Origin: Bacteroides sp. AN502(2024)
GTDB taxonomy: Bacteria; Bacteroidota; Bacteroidia; Bacteroidales; Bacteroidaceae
NCBI RefSeq assembly: GCF_041227145.1
Contig: NZ_JBGFSP010000003.1
Location: 3,596,001-3,660,000, forward strand
Direction: 5' to 3'
Length of the DNA stretch: 64,000 bases
Shown here piece by piece: positions 26,390 to 39,602 of the stretch (within the stretch, counting starts at the first letter, position 1; each line of letters starts with the position of its first letter). Both the position numbers and the translations under genes were made by a program. The notes under the pieces are model-generated. The model did no database searches, was not told where the DNA came from, and saw only the letters and a list, made by a program, of their open reading frames with translations.

Positions 26390-26466
26390 AGTCCTATAGC
26401 TCAGTTGGTTAGAGCGCTACACTGATAATGTAGAGGTCGGCAGTTCAACTCTGCCTGGGACTACCA
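26390..26466 (+). tRNA. tRNA-Ile (anticodon GAT)
   Basis: A 77-nt cloverleaf with a 7-bp acceptor stem (AGTCCTA with TGGGACT), anticodon loop CTGATAA (anticodon GAT), T-loop TTCAACT and an encoded CCA at the 3' end. It lies in the 16S-23S spacer. Confidence 0.97.
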
Positions 26467-26522
26467 AGCTCAAGATATGTCCATGTGCGCGAGCCTTGAC
26501 CGATATTCTTGAATCACTTCTT

Positions 26523-26596
26523 GGGGGATTAGCTCAGCTGGCTAGAGCATCTGCTTTGCACGCAGAGGGTCAACGGTTCGAATCCGTTATTCTCCA
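26523..26596 (+). tRNA. tRNA-Ala (anticodon TGC)
   Basis: A cloverleaf with acceptor GGGGGAT pairing with ATTCTCC (two G-U pairs), anticodon loop TTTGCAC (TGC) and T-loop TTCGAAT. The next bases are CAG, so CCA is not encoded, unlike the neighbouring tRNA-Ile. Confidence 0.96.
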
Positions 26597-26615
26597 CAGT
26601 CTCAGCAATGAGAAA

Positions 26616-26627
26616 CGATCTTTGACA
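26616..26627 (+). promoter_or_regulatory. boxA-like site before 23S rRNA
   Basis: CGATCTTTGACA parallels the leader copy at 24459 and has the usual position in the spacer. Confidence 0.45.
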
Positions 26628-26753
26628 TGATGTACAAAAAGTAAAATTTTAGTAAGAGCTAAAAGTATATATCAAACCGTACGTGTCCGCGTATGCAATA
26701 TTGATAAATGGAAGCAATTCCAATGTCAATACCGGTACACGGACAAGACGTTT

Positions 26754-29646
<2,893 letters not shown>

Positions 29647-29723
29647 GGAGATGTATCGGTTGGTTGTATACGTTTAGCTTGTAATAACTGAATTTTTACT
29701 TTTCATCATGTCATGACTTTATT

Positions 29724-29832
<109 letters not shown>

Positions 29833-29840
29833 TTTGAAGG

Positions 29841-29878
29841 AGCCCCTTGATTCTGAAGTGAGTCAAGGGGCTTGCTGT
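29841..29878 (+). terminator. rRNA operon terminator
   Basis: AGCCCCTTGA (29841-29850) and TCAAGGGGCT (29863-29872) form a perfect 10-bp stem 8 bases after 5S rRNA. The following TGCTGTGTTTGG is only moderately T-rich. Confidence 0.8.
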
Positions 29879-30051
29879 GTTTGGTCACTTCGTATTGAGG
29901 AATATTTTTTTCGCTTTCAGATTATTTAATATCTACTGATCCTTACTTTTAGATTCTCGATATTTCCTCTTTCGGCTTAATAAAATCAGAAAAAGTGGCA
30001 TTTGGTTATTATTTCTTTTCCTCTTTCTCTTTTTTATCAAATTGATTTTTG

Positions 30052-30059
30052 TAAATTTG
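30052..30059 (+). promoter_or_regulatory. -7 promoter box for the V/A-ATPase operon
   Basis: TAAATTTG is an exact consensus match 61 bases before the first gene (subunit E). Confidence 0.55.
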
Positions 30060-30120
30060 GCGAGAATCTGACAAAGGAGACATAGTTAATATAGTAATAA
30101 TACTAAATACTTCTGTTTAT

Positions 30121-30711
30121 ATGGAAAACAAAATTCAAGAGTTGACCGATAAGATTTATCGTGAAGGCGTGGAAAAAGGAAATGAAGAAGCGCAGAGACT
30201 TATCGCGAATGCTCAGGAAGAAGCTAAGAAAATCATTGAGGATGCCCGCAAGGAGGCAGAATCAATTGTAAACTCCTCTCGTAAATCTGCTGATGAATGG
30301 GCAGAGAATACTAAATCAGAGTTAAAACTATTTGCCGGTCAGGCTGTGAATGCACTCAAATCTGAGGTGGCTACGATGGTTACTGATAAGTTGATAGCGG
30401 ATTCCGTGAAAAATTTCGCTCAGGACAAAGATTATTTGAATGCGTTTATCGTAGCATTGGCATCCAAATGGAGTGTAGACGAACCTATCGTTATCTCAAC
30501 AGCTGATGCGGAATCTTTGAAAAAGTATTTTGCAGCTCATGCAAAAGCGTTGTTAGATCAGGGAGTGACCATTCAGCAAGTAAATGGCATCAAAACTCTG
30601 TTCACAGTTTCTCCGGCGGACGGTTCGTATAAAGTGAATTTCGGAGAAGAAGAATTCATGAATTACTTCAAGGCATTCTTGCGTCCTCAGTTAGTAGAAA
30701 TGCTATTCTAA
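30121..30711 (+). CDS. atpE: V/A-type ATP synthase subunit E (peripheral stalk)
   Basis: The 196-residue protein has the expected two-part design. Residues 1-75 form a long charged helix (NEEAQRLIANAQEEAKKIIE and following) that makes the stator stalk. The C-terminal globular half (about 90-196) binds the top of the catalytic head. It is the first gene of the operon, 11 bases before the DUF2764 gene. No separate subunit G/H helix gene is present nearby, so its helical partner is unknown. The gene symbol follows V-type naming and is not the F-type c subunit. Confidence 0.9.
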   Translation: MENKIQELTDKIYREGVEKGNEEAQRLIANAQEEAKKIIEDARKEAESIVNSSRKSADEWAENTKSELKLFAGQAVNALKSEVATMVTDKLIADSVKNFAQDKDYLNAFIVALASKWSVDEPIVISTADAESLKKYFAAHAKALLDQGVTIQQVNGIKTLFTVSPADGSYKVNFGEEEFMNYFKAFLRPQLVEMLF

Positions 30712-30722
30712 AAGAAGCGACT

Positions 30723-31565
30723 ATGAGTAGTAAGTACTATTACTTGGTAGCAGGGTTGCCGGAACTTTCGCTGGAAGACGGCAAGTTGAGCTATACAGTA
30801 GCCGATTTTAAAACAGAAATCTACAACGGATTATCTGCTTCAGACCGGAAGTTGATTGATTTGTTTTATCTGAAATTTGATAATGCAAATGTACTGAAAC
30901 TTCTCAAGGATAAGGAAGCGGAAATCGACAAACGGGGAAACTACTCTGCTGAAGAACTCACTGAATATATTTCTATTCTGAGAGAAGGCGGAGAAATCAG
31001 TCCTAAAGAATTTCCCGTCTATCTATCTACATTTATAACTGATTGTTTGAATACTCCGGCTGAAAGTACGGTTTTGCACGAAGATCATCTGGCAGCTTTA
31101 TATTATGAATATGCCATGAATTGTGGAAACAAGTTTGTTTCTGCCTGGTTTGAATTCAACTTGAACATCAATAATATTCTGGTTGCATTTACTAGCCGTA
31201 AATTCAAATGGGATATTGCTTCCAATGTGGTGGGAAATACGGAAGTATGCGAAGCATTGTGTACATCGAGTGCCCGCGATTTCGGACTGTCCGGTGAAGT
31301 GGATGTTTTTGAATCGTTAGTAAAGATCAGTGAGATTACAGAATTAGTGGAGCGTGAGAAGAAGTTGGATGCCCTGAGGTGGAACTGGATAGAGGATGCT
31401 ATTTTCTTCGACTATTTCACTATTGAACGTATTTTCGCTTTTTTGCTGAAGCTGGAGATGATTGAACGGTGGGTCTCACTGGATAGAGAAAGAGGTAATC
31501 AGTTGTTTAGAAGCATTATTGAATCGCTGAAGAACGAAGTGCAGATTCCTGCAGAATTCAGATAA
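30723..31565 (+). CDS. DUF2764 family protein, likely V/A-ATPase accessory or subunit C-like
   Basis: The 280-residue, mainly helical soluble protein starts MSSKYYYLVAGLPELSLED. It matches my memory of the DUF2764 family, found between subunits E and A in V/A-ATPase operons of Bacteroidetes, spirochaetes and chlamydiae. Features visible are many aromatic residues, acidic helices and no membrane segment. The usual subunit C (d), which links the rotor to the membrane ring, is missing from the operon, so this protein is a natural candidate for that place. That role is inferred from position only. It lies 11 bases after E and 15 before A. Confidence 0.8.
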   Translation: MSSKYYYLVAGLPELSLEDGKLSYTVADFKTEIYNGLSASDRKLIDLFYLKFDNANVLKLLKDKEAEIDKRGNYSAEELTEYISILREGGEISPKEFPVYLSTFITDCLNTPAESTVLHEDHLAALYYEYAMNCGNKFVSAWFEFNLNINNILVAFTSRKFKWDIASNVVGNTEVCEALCTSSARDFGLSGEVDVFESLVKISEITELVEREKKLDALRWNWIEDAIFFDYFTIERIFAFLLKLEMIERWVSLDRERGNQLFRSIIESLKNEVQIPAEFR

Positions 31566-31580
31566 TAAAATAAAAAATAT

Positions 31581-33341
31581 ATGGCAACAAAAGGAACTGT
31601 TAGTGGCGTTATTGCCAACATGGTGACCCTCGTCGTTGACGGACCGGTAGCTCAGAATGAGATTTGTTATATCTCGACCGGTGGCGATAAGTTGATGGCG
31701 GAGGTGATTAAGGTGGTAGGTTCACACGTGTATGTCCAGGTGTTTGAAAGTACACGTGGACTGAAAGTGGGTGCCGAAGCCGAATTTACGGGACACATGC
31801 TTGAGGTGACATTAGGTCCGGGTATGTTATCGAAAAATTATGATGGTCTGCAAAATGACCTTGACAAGATGGAAGGAGTTTTCCTGAAAAGGGGACAATA
31901 TACGTATCCGTTGGATAAAGAGCGTGTATGGCACTTTGTACCCTTGGTGAATGTGGGTGATAAGGTGCAGGCTTCCGCATGGTTGGGACAGGTGGATGAG
32001 AATTTCCAGCCACTGAAAATAATGGCTCCGTTCACTATGAAGGGGATGGCTATCGTAAAAACAATCATGCCGGAAGGGGATTATAAGATAGAAGATACCA
32101 TCGCGATCCTGACAGATGAAGACGGTAATGATATTCCTGTGAATATGATTCAAAAATGGCCCGTGAAGCGTGCGATGACGAATTATAAAGAAAAACCGCG
32201 TCCTTTCAAATTATTGGAGACCGGTGTACGTGTGATTGATACGCTGAATCCGATTGTGGAAGGTGGTACAGGATTTATCCCCGGTCCGTTCGGTACGGGT
32301 AAGACAGTGCTTCAGCACGCTATCTCTAAGCAGGCGGAAGCGGATATCGTTATCATTGCAGCTTGCGGTGAACGTGCGAATGAGGTGGTGGAAATCTTTA
32401 CCGAGTTCCCCGAATTGGTAGACCCGCACACAGGACGCAAGCTGATGGAGCGTACTATTATTATAGCCAATACTTCTAACATGCCGGTGGCTGCCCGTGA
32501 AGCATCTGTATATACAGCAATGACACTGGCGGAATATTACCGTTCCATGGGATTGAAAGTTTTGTTGATGGCTGACTCCACTTCCCGTTGGGCACAGGCT
32601 TTGCGTGAGATGTCTAACCGGATGGAAGAGTTGCCCGGACCGGATGCTTTCCCGATGGATATTTCGGCTATTATCTCTAACTTCTACGGTCGCGCGGGAT
32701 ATGTAAAACTAAGTAACGGTGAAACGGGGTCTATTACTTTTATCGGTACGGTATCTCCTGCGGGGGGTAACTTGAAGGAGCCGGTGACTGAAAACACGAA
32801 GAAGGTAGCTCGTTGTTTCTATGCTTTGGAGCAGGACCGTGCTGATAAGAAGCGTTATCCGGCAGTGAATCCGATCGATTCTTATTCTAAATATATCGAA
32901 TACCCGGAATTTGAAGAGTATATCAAAGAGCATATCAACGATAAATGGATTGGAAAGGTTAATGAACTGAAAACCCGTTTGCAGCGCGGTAAGGAAATTG
33001 CCGAACAGATCAATATCCTCGGTGACGATGGTGTACCGGTAGAATATCATGTTATCTTCTGGAAATCTGAATTGATTGACTTCGTTATCTTGCAACAGGA
33101 TGCTTTTGATGAAATTGATGCGGTAACTCCGATGGAACGTCAGGAAGACATTCTGAATATGGTAATCGACATTTGTCATACGGAATTTGATTTTGATAAT
33201 TTCAACGAAGTAATGGGTTACTTCAAGAAGGTGATTAATATCTGTAAGCAGATGAACTACTCGAAGTTCAAATCTGAGCAGTATGAGGGATTCCGGAAAC
33301 AACTGAAGGAATTGATTGCCGAAAGAAGCAGCGATTTATAA
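31581..33341 (+). CDS. atpA: V/A-type ATP synthase catalytic subunit A
   Basis: The 586-residue catalytic subunit has the Walker A motif GPFGTGKT at 235-242 and Walker B-like VLLMADSTSRWAQALREMSN near residue 327. It also has the V-type non-homologous insertion (about 110-200) that sets A apart from F-type beta. It hydrolyses or makes ATP at the A/B interface, with rotation coupled to ion flow through the I/K membrane part. Length is typical (about 580-590). It lies 15 bases after the DUF2764 gene and 31 bases before subunit B. Confidence 0.97.
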   Translation: MATKGTVSGVIANMVTLVVDGPVAQNEICYISTGGDKLMAEVIKVVGSHVYVQVFESTRGLKVGAEAEFTGHMLEVTLGPGMLSKNYDGLQNDLDKMEGVFLKRGQYTYPLDKERVWHFVPLVNVGDKVQASAWLGQVDENFQPLKIMAPFTMKGMAIVKTIMPEGDYKIEDTIAILTDEDGNDIPVNMIQKWPVKRAMTNYKEKPRPFKLLETGVRVIDTLNPIVEGGTGFIPGPFGTGKTVLQHAISKQAEADIVIIAACGERANEVVEIFTEFPELVDPHTGRKLMERTIIIANTSNMPVAAREASVYTAMTLAEYYRSMGLKVLLMADSTSRWAQALREMSNRMEELPGPDAFPMDISAIISNFYGRAGYVKLSNGETGSITFIGTVSPAGGNLKEPVTENTKKVARCFYALEQDRADKKRYPAVNPIDSYSKYIEYPEFEEYIKEHINDKWIGKVNELKTRLQRGKEIAEQINILGDDGVPVEYHVIFWKSELIDFVILQQDAFDEIDAVTPMERQEDILNMVIDICHTEFDFDNFNEVMGYFKKVINICKQMNYSKFKSEQYEGFRKQLKELIAERSSDL

Positions 33342-33372
33342 TCTTTAAATTTATAATTTTTAATTATCAAAG

Positions 33373-34698
33373 ATGGCAACAAAAGCTTTTCAAAAGATAT
33401 ATACCAAGATTACTCAGATTACCAAGGCTACTTGTTCGCTGAAAGCGACAGGAGTAGGGTATGATGAGCTTGCCACTGTGGACGGTAAGTTGGCACAGGT
33501 GGTTAAGATTGCCGGTGACGATGTCACTTTGCAGGTATTTGAAGGTACGGAGGGGATTCCGACCAATGCCGAAGTAGTATTCCTCGGCAAATCGCCTACA
33601 TTAAAAGTGAGCGAACAACTGGCCGGACGTTTCTTCAACGCTTTCGGTGATCCGATTGATGGCGGTCCGGATATTGAAGGACAGGAGGTGGAAATCGGTG
33701 GCCCGTCTGTAAATCCGGTTCGCCGTAAACAGCCGTCGGAACTGATTGCAACAGGTATTGCCGGTATCGACTTGAACAATACGCTGGTATCCGGTCAGAA
33801 GATTCCGTTCTTTGCCGATCCTGATCAACCTTTTAATCAGGTAATGGCAAACGTAGCTTTACGTGCTGAAACGGATAAGATTATCCTTGGCGGTATGGGT
33901 ATGACGAATGACGACTACCTGTACTTTAAGAATGTGTTCTCTAATGCAGGTGCGCTCGACCGTATCGTGAGTTTCATGAATACGACCGAAAACCCGCCGG
34001 TAGAACGTTTGTTGATTCCGGACATGGCACTGACTGCTGCAGAGTATTTTGCAGTAAATAATAACGAAAAAGTGCTGGTACTGTTGACGGATATGACGAG
34101 CTATGCGGATGCACTGGCAATTGTATCTAACCGTATGGACCAGATTCCTTCGAAAGATTCTATGCCGGGATCGCTTTACTCGGATTTGGCGAAGATTTAC
34201 GAAAAGGCGGTGCAGTTCCCTTCCGGTGGTTCAATCACTATTATTGCGGTGACTACTTTGTCCGGTGGAGATATTACGCACGCTGTGCCGGATAATACAG
34301 GTTATATTACAGAAGGTCAGTTATTCTTGCGTCGTGATAGTGATATTGGTAAAGTTATTGTAGACCCGTTCCGTTCATTATCCCGTTTGAAACAGTTGGT
34401 AACTGGTAAGAAAACGCGTAAGGACCATCCGCAGGTGATGAATGCTGCCGTACGTCTGTATGCCGATGCTGCCAATGCCAAGACGAAGATGGAAAATGGT
34501 TTCGACCTGACCAACTACGATGAACGTACGTTGGCTTTTGCGAAGGATTATTCGAATCAGTTATTGGCTATCGATGTCAATCTTGATACTACTGAAATGC
34601 TGGACGTTGCCTGGGGCTTGTTCGGTAAATATTTCCGTCCGGAAGAAGTGAATATTAAGAAAGAACTGGTAGATCAATACTGGCCCAAAGGCGAATAA
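33373..34698 (+). CDS. atpB: V/A-type ATP synthase subunit B (non-catalytic)
   Basis: The 441-residue protein has the A/B ATPase fold but lacks a P-loop: the equivalent position reads VSGQKIPFFADPDQPFNQV. It carries SMPGSLYSDLAKIYEKAVQF and the C-terminal helical domain. It forms the regulatory half of the A3B3 head with subunit A. The start is ATG at 33373 (MATKAFQKIYTKI). It is followed after 46 bases by subunit D. Confidence 0.97.
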   Translation: MATKAFQKIYTKITQITKATCSLKATGVGYDELATVDGKLAQVVKIAGDDVTLQVFEGTEGIPTNAEVVFLGKSPTLKVSEQLAGRFFNAFGDPIDGGPDIEGQEVEIGGPSVNPVRRKQPSELIATGIAGIDLNNTLVSGQKIPFFADPDQPFNQVMANVALRAETDKIILGGMGMTNDDYLYFKNVFSNAGALDRIVSFMNTTENPPVERLLIPDMALTAAEYFAVNNNEKVLVLLTDMTSYADALAIVSNRMDQIPSKDSMPGSLYSDLAKIYEKAVQFPSGGSITIIAVTTLSGGDITHAVPDNTGYITEGQLFLRRDSDIGKVIVDPFRSLSRLKQLVTGKKTRKDHPQVMNAAVRLYADAANAKTKMENGFDLTNYDERTLAFAKDYSNQLLAIDVNLDTTEMLDVAWGLFGKYFRPEEVNIKKELVDQYWPKGE

Positions 34699-34744
34699 TA
34701 ATAATAAACTTGTGATTAATAATTTATAATTAGTAGTTAACAAC

Positions 34745-35350
34745 GTGGCTATAAAGTTTCAATATAACAAGACCTCTCTTCAGCAGCTTGAAAAACAACT
34801 GAAAGTGCGGGTGCGTACGCTTCCTATCATTAAAAATAAGGAAAGCGCCCTCCGTATGGAAGTGAAACGCTGTAAAACGGAAGCTGCCGATCTGGAGGAT
34901 AGGCTCGAACGACAAATTCAAGCCTATGAAGCCATGTTCGCCCTTTGGAATGAGTTTGATGCTTCATTAATAAAGGTGAATGATGTTCATCTTGGCGTGA
35001 AAAAGATTGCGGGTGTACGTGTACCGTTGCTCGAAAATGTAGACTTCGAGATACGTCCGTATAGTATGTTTAATGCTCCCAAGTGGTATGCCGATGGTAT
35101 CCATCTGTTGGAGAAATTGGCTCATACGGCTATTGAACGTGAATTTATGCTCGCCAAGCTGAACTTGTTAGAACATGCAAGGAAAAAGACCACTCAGAAG
35201 GTGAACCTTTTTGAGAAGGTGCAGATACCGGGCTATCAGGATGCATTGCGAAAGATCAAGCGGTTCATGGAAGATGAAGAAAACTTGTCGAAATCTTCGC
35301 AAAAGATCATGAAGTCCCATCAAGAAAAAAGGAAGGAGGCAGAGGCATGA
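34745..35350 (+). CDS. atpD: V/A-type ATP synthase subunit D (central rotor shaft)
   Basis: The 201-residue protein is a long antiparallel coiled coil: a first helix at about 5-75 and a second at about 115-190, with a short beta-hairpin region between. It is the functional equivalent of F-type gamma. It starts at GTG 34745 (M-A-I-K-F-Q-Y-N-K-T), which is the only sensible start in the frame. Its end overlaps the start of subunit I by four bases (ATGA), which implies translational coupling. Its usual rotor partner F is not encoded next to it. Confidence 0.93.
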   Translation: MAIKFQYNKTSLQQLEKQLKVRVRTLPIIKNKESALRMEVKRCKTEAADLEDRLERQIQAYEAMFALWNEFDASLIKVNDVHLGVKKIAGVRVPLLENVDFEIRPYSMFNAPKWYADGIHLLEKLAHTAIEREFMLAKLNLLEHARKKTTQKVNLFEKVQIPGYQDALRKIKRFMEDEENLSKSSQKIMKSHQEKRKEAEA

Positions 35351-37164
35351 TTACAAAGATGAAGAAACTCACATTTCTGGTTTATTACAAAGAGTATGAA
35401 GAATTCCTGAACAGTCTGCGTGAACTTGGGGTAGTCCATATTGTGGAGAAACAACAGGGAGCTGCCGATAACACGGAGTTGCAAGAGAATATTCGCCTCT
35501 CCAATCGCTTGGCAGCTACATTGAAGTTGCTCCAAAATCAGAAGCATGAAAAGAATGCCGTGATTGCTACGGAAGGCGGAACGGCAGCTCGTGGTATGCA
35601 AGTAGTGGATGAAGTGGATGCCTTACAGACGGAGCATGGAAAGTTGTCGCAGCAGTTGCAAAGCTATGCCAAAGAGAAAGAGGCATTGGAAGTTTGGGGT
35701 AACTTTGAGCCGGCCAATATCCGGAAGTTGAAAGATGCCGGTTATGTAATTGGTTTCTATAGCTGTTCGGAGGGAAATTACAAGGAAGAGTGGGAAACTG
35801 AGTATAATGCAATGATTGTGAATCGCATCTCTTCTAAAGTGTTCTTCGTGACTGTGACGAAAGAGGGGCAGGAAGTGGATTTGGATGTGGAGCAGGCGAA
35901 ATTGCCCGCATACTCTTTGGCACGTCTTGAAGCACTTTATGATACGACCGGACAGGCAATTGAGGAGAACGAAAAGAAGATCATCGCACTTTCTGAGACG
36001 GATATTCCTTCGCTGAAGGCGGCTTTGAAAGAGCTGCAGAGTCAGATTGAATTCTCTAAGGTCGTGTTAAGTTCCGAACAGACTGCGGGAGACAAACTGA
36101 TGTTGATCGAAGGGTGGGCGCCTGCCTTCAGTCAAGTGGAGATAGAAGCTTACCTGAATGACACACATGTATATTATGAGATTACTGATCCGATGCCGGG
36201 TGATAATGTTCCTATTCGGTTGAATAATAAGGGATTTTTTGCCTGGTTTGAGCCGATCTGTAAGTTATATATGCTTCCGAAGTATAACGAATTGGACTTG
36301 ACACCTTTCTTTGCTCCGTTCTTTATGATTTTCTTCGGACTGTGTCTGGGGGATTCCGGATATGGTTTATTCCTGTTTCTGGGAGCTACGGCGTATCGGT
36401 TGATTGCGAAGAAAGTGACTCCGTCAATGAAATCAATCATATCATTGATACAGGTATTGGCAGCTTCAACGTTCTTCTGTGGTTTGCTGACGGGTACGTT
36501 CTTCGGAGCGAATATCTACGATTTGAACTGGCCGATTGTTCAACGTCTGAAACATGCCGTCCTGATGGATAACAATGATATGTTCCAATTATCGTTGATA
36601 TTAGGGGTTATCCAAATTCTATTCGGCATGATATTGAAGGCGGTGAATCAGACCATTCAGTTTGGTTTCAAATATGCAGTGGCAACTATCGGATGGATCA
36701 TCCTGTTGGTTTCCATGGCAGTTTCGGCTTTGTTGCCGGATGTAATGCCGATGGGAGGCACAGTACATTTGGTTATTCTGTGTGTGTCGGCTGCCATGAT
36801 CTTCCTTTATAACAGTCCGGGAAAGAATATTTTCCTGAATATCGGACTCGGGTTGTGGGATTCATACAACATGGTTACCGGTTTGCTCGGAGATGTTTTG
36901 TCTTACGTCCGTTTGTTTGCTCTCGGACTTTCCGGAGGTATTCTGGCGGGAGTGTTCAACAGTTTGGCCGTAGGTATGAGTCCGGATAATGTAATAGCAG
37001 GTCCTATTGTGATGGTTCTGATTTTCGTTATCGGTCATGCAATCAATATTTTTATGAATGTGCTGGGGGCTATGGTTCACCCGATGCGTCTGACGTTCGT
37101 TGAGTTCTTCAAGAATTCCGGATACGAAGGGGGTGGAAAAGAGTACAAACCGTTCAGAATTTAA
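35347..37164 (+). CDS. atpI: V/A-type ATP synthase subunit I (membrane stator, a-subunit)
   Basis: The 605-residue protein has a soluble N-terminal half (1-310) with two coiled coils and two alpha/beta lobes. About eight transmembrane helices follow from residue 315 to the end. The ion-channel helix carries LSYVRLFALGLSGGILAGVFN, in which the arginine faces the glutamate of the K ring in this family. It anchors the stator and forms the ion half-channels. It overlaps subunit D by four bases, and subunit K follows after 72 bases. Confidence 0.95.
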   Translation: MITKMKKLTFLVYYKEYEEFLNSLRELGVVHIVEKQQGAADNTELQENIRLSNRLAATLKLLQNQKHEKNAVIATEGGTAARGMQVVDEVDALQTEHGKLSQQLQSYAKEKEALEVWGNFEPANIRKLKDAGYVIGFYSCSEGNYKEEWETEYNAMIVNRISSKVFFVTVTKEGQEVDLDVEQAKLPAYSLARLEALYDTTGQAIEENEKKIIALSETDIPSLKAALKELQSQIEFSKVVLSSEQTAGDKLMLIEGWAPAFSQVEIEAYLNDTHVYYEITDPMPGDNVPIRLNNKGFFAWFEPICKLYMLPKYNELDLTPFFAPFFMIFFGLCLGDSGYGLFLFLGATAYRLIAKKVTPSMKSIISLIQVLAASTFFCGLLTGTFFGANIYDLNWPIVQRLKHAVLMDNNDMFQLSLILGVIQILFGMILKAVNQTIQFGFKYAVATIGWIILLVSMAVSALLPDVMPMGGTVHLVILCVSAAMIFLYNSPGKNIFLNIGLGLWDSYNMVTGLLGDVLSYVRLFALGLSGGILAGVFNSLAVGMSPDNVIAGPIVMVLIFVIGHAINIFMNVLGAMVHPMRLTFVEFFKNSGYEGGGKEYKPFRI

Positions 37165-37227
37165 AAACAGAAGATTAAAAATAGAAATAGAGAATTAATA
37201 TTTTGAGAATTAAACAATAAAAAATAG

Positions 37228-37701
<474 letters not shown>

Positions 37702-37861
37702 TTTTTAGCAAGAATATTTCCTATAAAGGACTTTCAATCCCTTTGTACATGCAGTTCCGCATGTGCAAGGGGATATTCTTTTTTCATTGTAAGACAACGA
37801 TTCTTTCTTCCTCTTAACTCATATTTTTCTTATAAAGTATTATTTTTCAAAGAATAATGTG

Positions 37862-37869
37862 TACTTTTG
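37862..37869 (+). promoter_or_regulatory. -7 promoter box for glycogen synthase
   Basis: TACTTTTG is an exact consensus match. It overlaps the longer open frame starting at 37859, so the real start is the ATG at 37904. Confidence 0.65.
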
Positions 37870-37903
37870 CACTCGCATACTAAAAAGAGTTTTAATATAT
37901 TAT

Positions 37904-39565
37904 ATGGTAAAAGATTTATTAACCCCCGATTATATCTTCGAGGCTAGTTGGGAAGTATGTAATAAAGTGGGAGGTATATATACCGTCTTGTCAACACGGG
38001 CAAATACTTTGCAGGAAAAGTTCCGGGACAGAATTCTTTTCATAGGTCCTGATGTGTGGCAAGGAAAAGAAAACCCTTTATTCATCGAGTCGGATAACCT
38101 ATGTGCTGCCTGGAAAAAGCATGCGCTTGAGAAAGACGGACTTTCCGTCCGCATAGGACGATGGAATATTCCCGGTGAACCTATAGTTATTCTTGTTGAT
38201 TTCCAACCTTTTTTTGAAAAGAAAAACGATATATACACGGAAATGTGGAATCGTTATCAAGTAGATTCATTACATGCTTATGGCGATTACGACGAAGCTT
38301 CTATGTTTTCATATGCTGCAGGGAGAGTGGTGGAAAGTTTTTATCGCTACAACCTGACAGAAACGGATAAGGTGGTATATCAGGCACATGAATGGATGAC
38401 TGGAATGGGGGCACTTTATGTACAGGAAGCTGTGCCGGAGGTTGCTGTTATTTTTACGACTCATGCTACTTCTATCGGTCGTTCCATTGCAGGTAATCAT
38501 AAGCCGTTATATGATTATTTATTTGCTTACAATGGCGACCAGATGGCGCAGGAACTGAACATGCAATCGAAACATTCGATTGAGAAACAGACTGCACACT
38601 ATGTCGACTGTTTTACTACGGTGAGTGAAATAACCAATAATGAGTGTAAGGAATTACTGGACAAACCGGCAGATGTCGTTCTGATGAATGGCTTTGAAGA
38701 TGATTTTGTGCCGAAAGGAAGTGCATTTACTGGAAAGCGTAAACGTGCACGTGCTTTGATGCTGAATGTAGCCAATAAGTTATTGGGAACAAATCTGGAT
38801 AATGATACATTAATTATCGGAACCAGTGGACGGTACGAGTTCAAGAATAAAGGGCTTGATGTTTTTCTGGAATCACTGAACCGTTTGAACAGGGATAAAA
38901 ATTTGCATAAGAATGTGTTGGCATTCATTAATGTACCCGGTTGGGTAGGAGAACCCCGTGAGGATTTGCAAGAACGTTTGAAGAGCAAAGATAAGTTTGA
39001 TACTCCTCTCGAAGTACCGTTTATCACTCATTGGCTGCATAATATGACTCATGACCAGGTGTTGGATATGTTGAAATATCTGGGAATGGGGAATCGTCCG
39101 GAAGATAAGGTGAAGGTGATTTTTGTTCCTTGTTATCTGGATGGTCGTGACGGTATCATGAATAAAGAATATTACGATATATTGCTGGGACAGGATTTGA
39201 GTGTTTATGCTTCTTATTACGAACCGTGGGGGTATACCCCGCTGGAAAGTGTAGCATTCCATGTGCCGACAATCACTACGGATTTGGCAGGATTCGGGCT
39301 TTGGGTAAACAGTCTGAAGAACCAGCATGGTATTAGTAATGGAGTGGAAGTGCTACATCGTTCGGATTATAACTATTCGGAAGTGGCGGATGGTATCAAA
39401 GATACGATTACGTTATTTGCGGATAAGACGGAGAAAGAGGTGAAGGAAATCCGCAAGCATGCTGCTGAAGTTGCAGAACAGGCTTTATGGAAGCACTTTA
39501 TACAATATTATTATGAAGCTTATGACATCGCTTTGCGTAAAGCAAGGATACGTCAGTTGAGTTAA
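37904..39565 (+). CDS. Glycogen synthase, GT3-like
   Basis: The 553-residue enzyme starts MVKDLLTPDYIFEASWEVCN. The next residues, KVGGIYTVLSTRA, match eukaryotic-type (GT3) glycogen synthase rather than bacterial GlgA (GT5). GT-B features follow: FTTHATSIGR, a MNGFEDDFVP segment and the C-terminal SYYEPWGYTPLESVAFHVPT donor-site loop with its glutamates. It extends alpha-1,4-glucan from a nucleotide sugar, probably UDP-glucose for this family. Phosphorylase follows after 37 bases, so synthesis and breakdown genes are paired. No branching enzyme is in the window. Confidence 0.92.
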   Translation: MVKDLLTPDYIFEASWEVCNKVGGIYTVLSTRANTLQEKFRDRILFIGPDVWQGKENPLFIESDNLCAAWKKHALEKDGLSVRIGRWNIPGEPIVILVDFQPFFEKKNDIYTEMWNRYQVDSLHAYGDYDEASMFSYAAGRVVESFYRYNLTETDKVVYQAHEWMTGMGALYVQEAVPEVAVIFTTHATSIGRSIAGNHKPLYDYLFAYNGDQMAQELNMQSKHSIEKQTAHYVDCFTTVSEITNNECKELLDKPADVVLMNGFEDDFVPKGSAFTGKRKRARALMLNVANKLLGTNLDNDTLIIGTSGRYEFKNKGLDVFLESLNRLNRDKNLHKNVLAFINVPGWVGEPREDLQERLKSKDKFDTPLEVPFITHWLHNMTHDQVLDMLKYLGMGNRPEDKVKVIFVPCYLDGRDGIMNKEYYDILLGQDLSVYASYYEPWGYTPLESVAFHVPTITTDLAGFGLWVNSLKNQHGISNGVEVLHRSDYNYSEVADGIKDTITLFADKTEKEVKEIRKHAAEVAEQALWKHFIQYYYEAYDIALRKARIRQLS

Positions 39566-39602
39566 GAAAGAAATTATTTATCAATAAGTAAATGAAAACA
39601 TT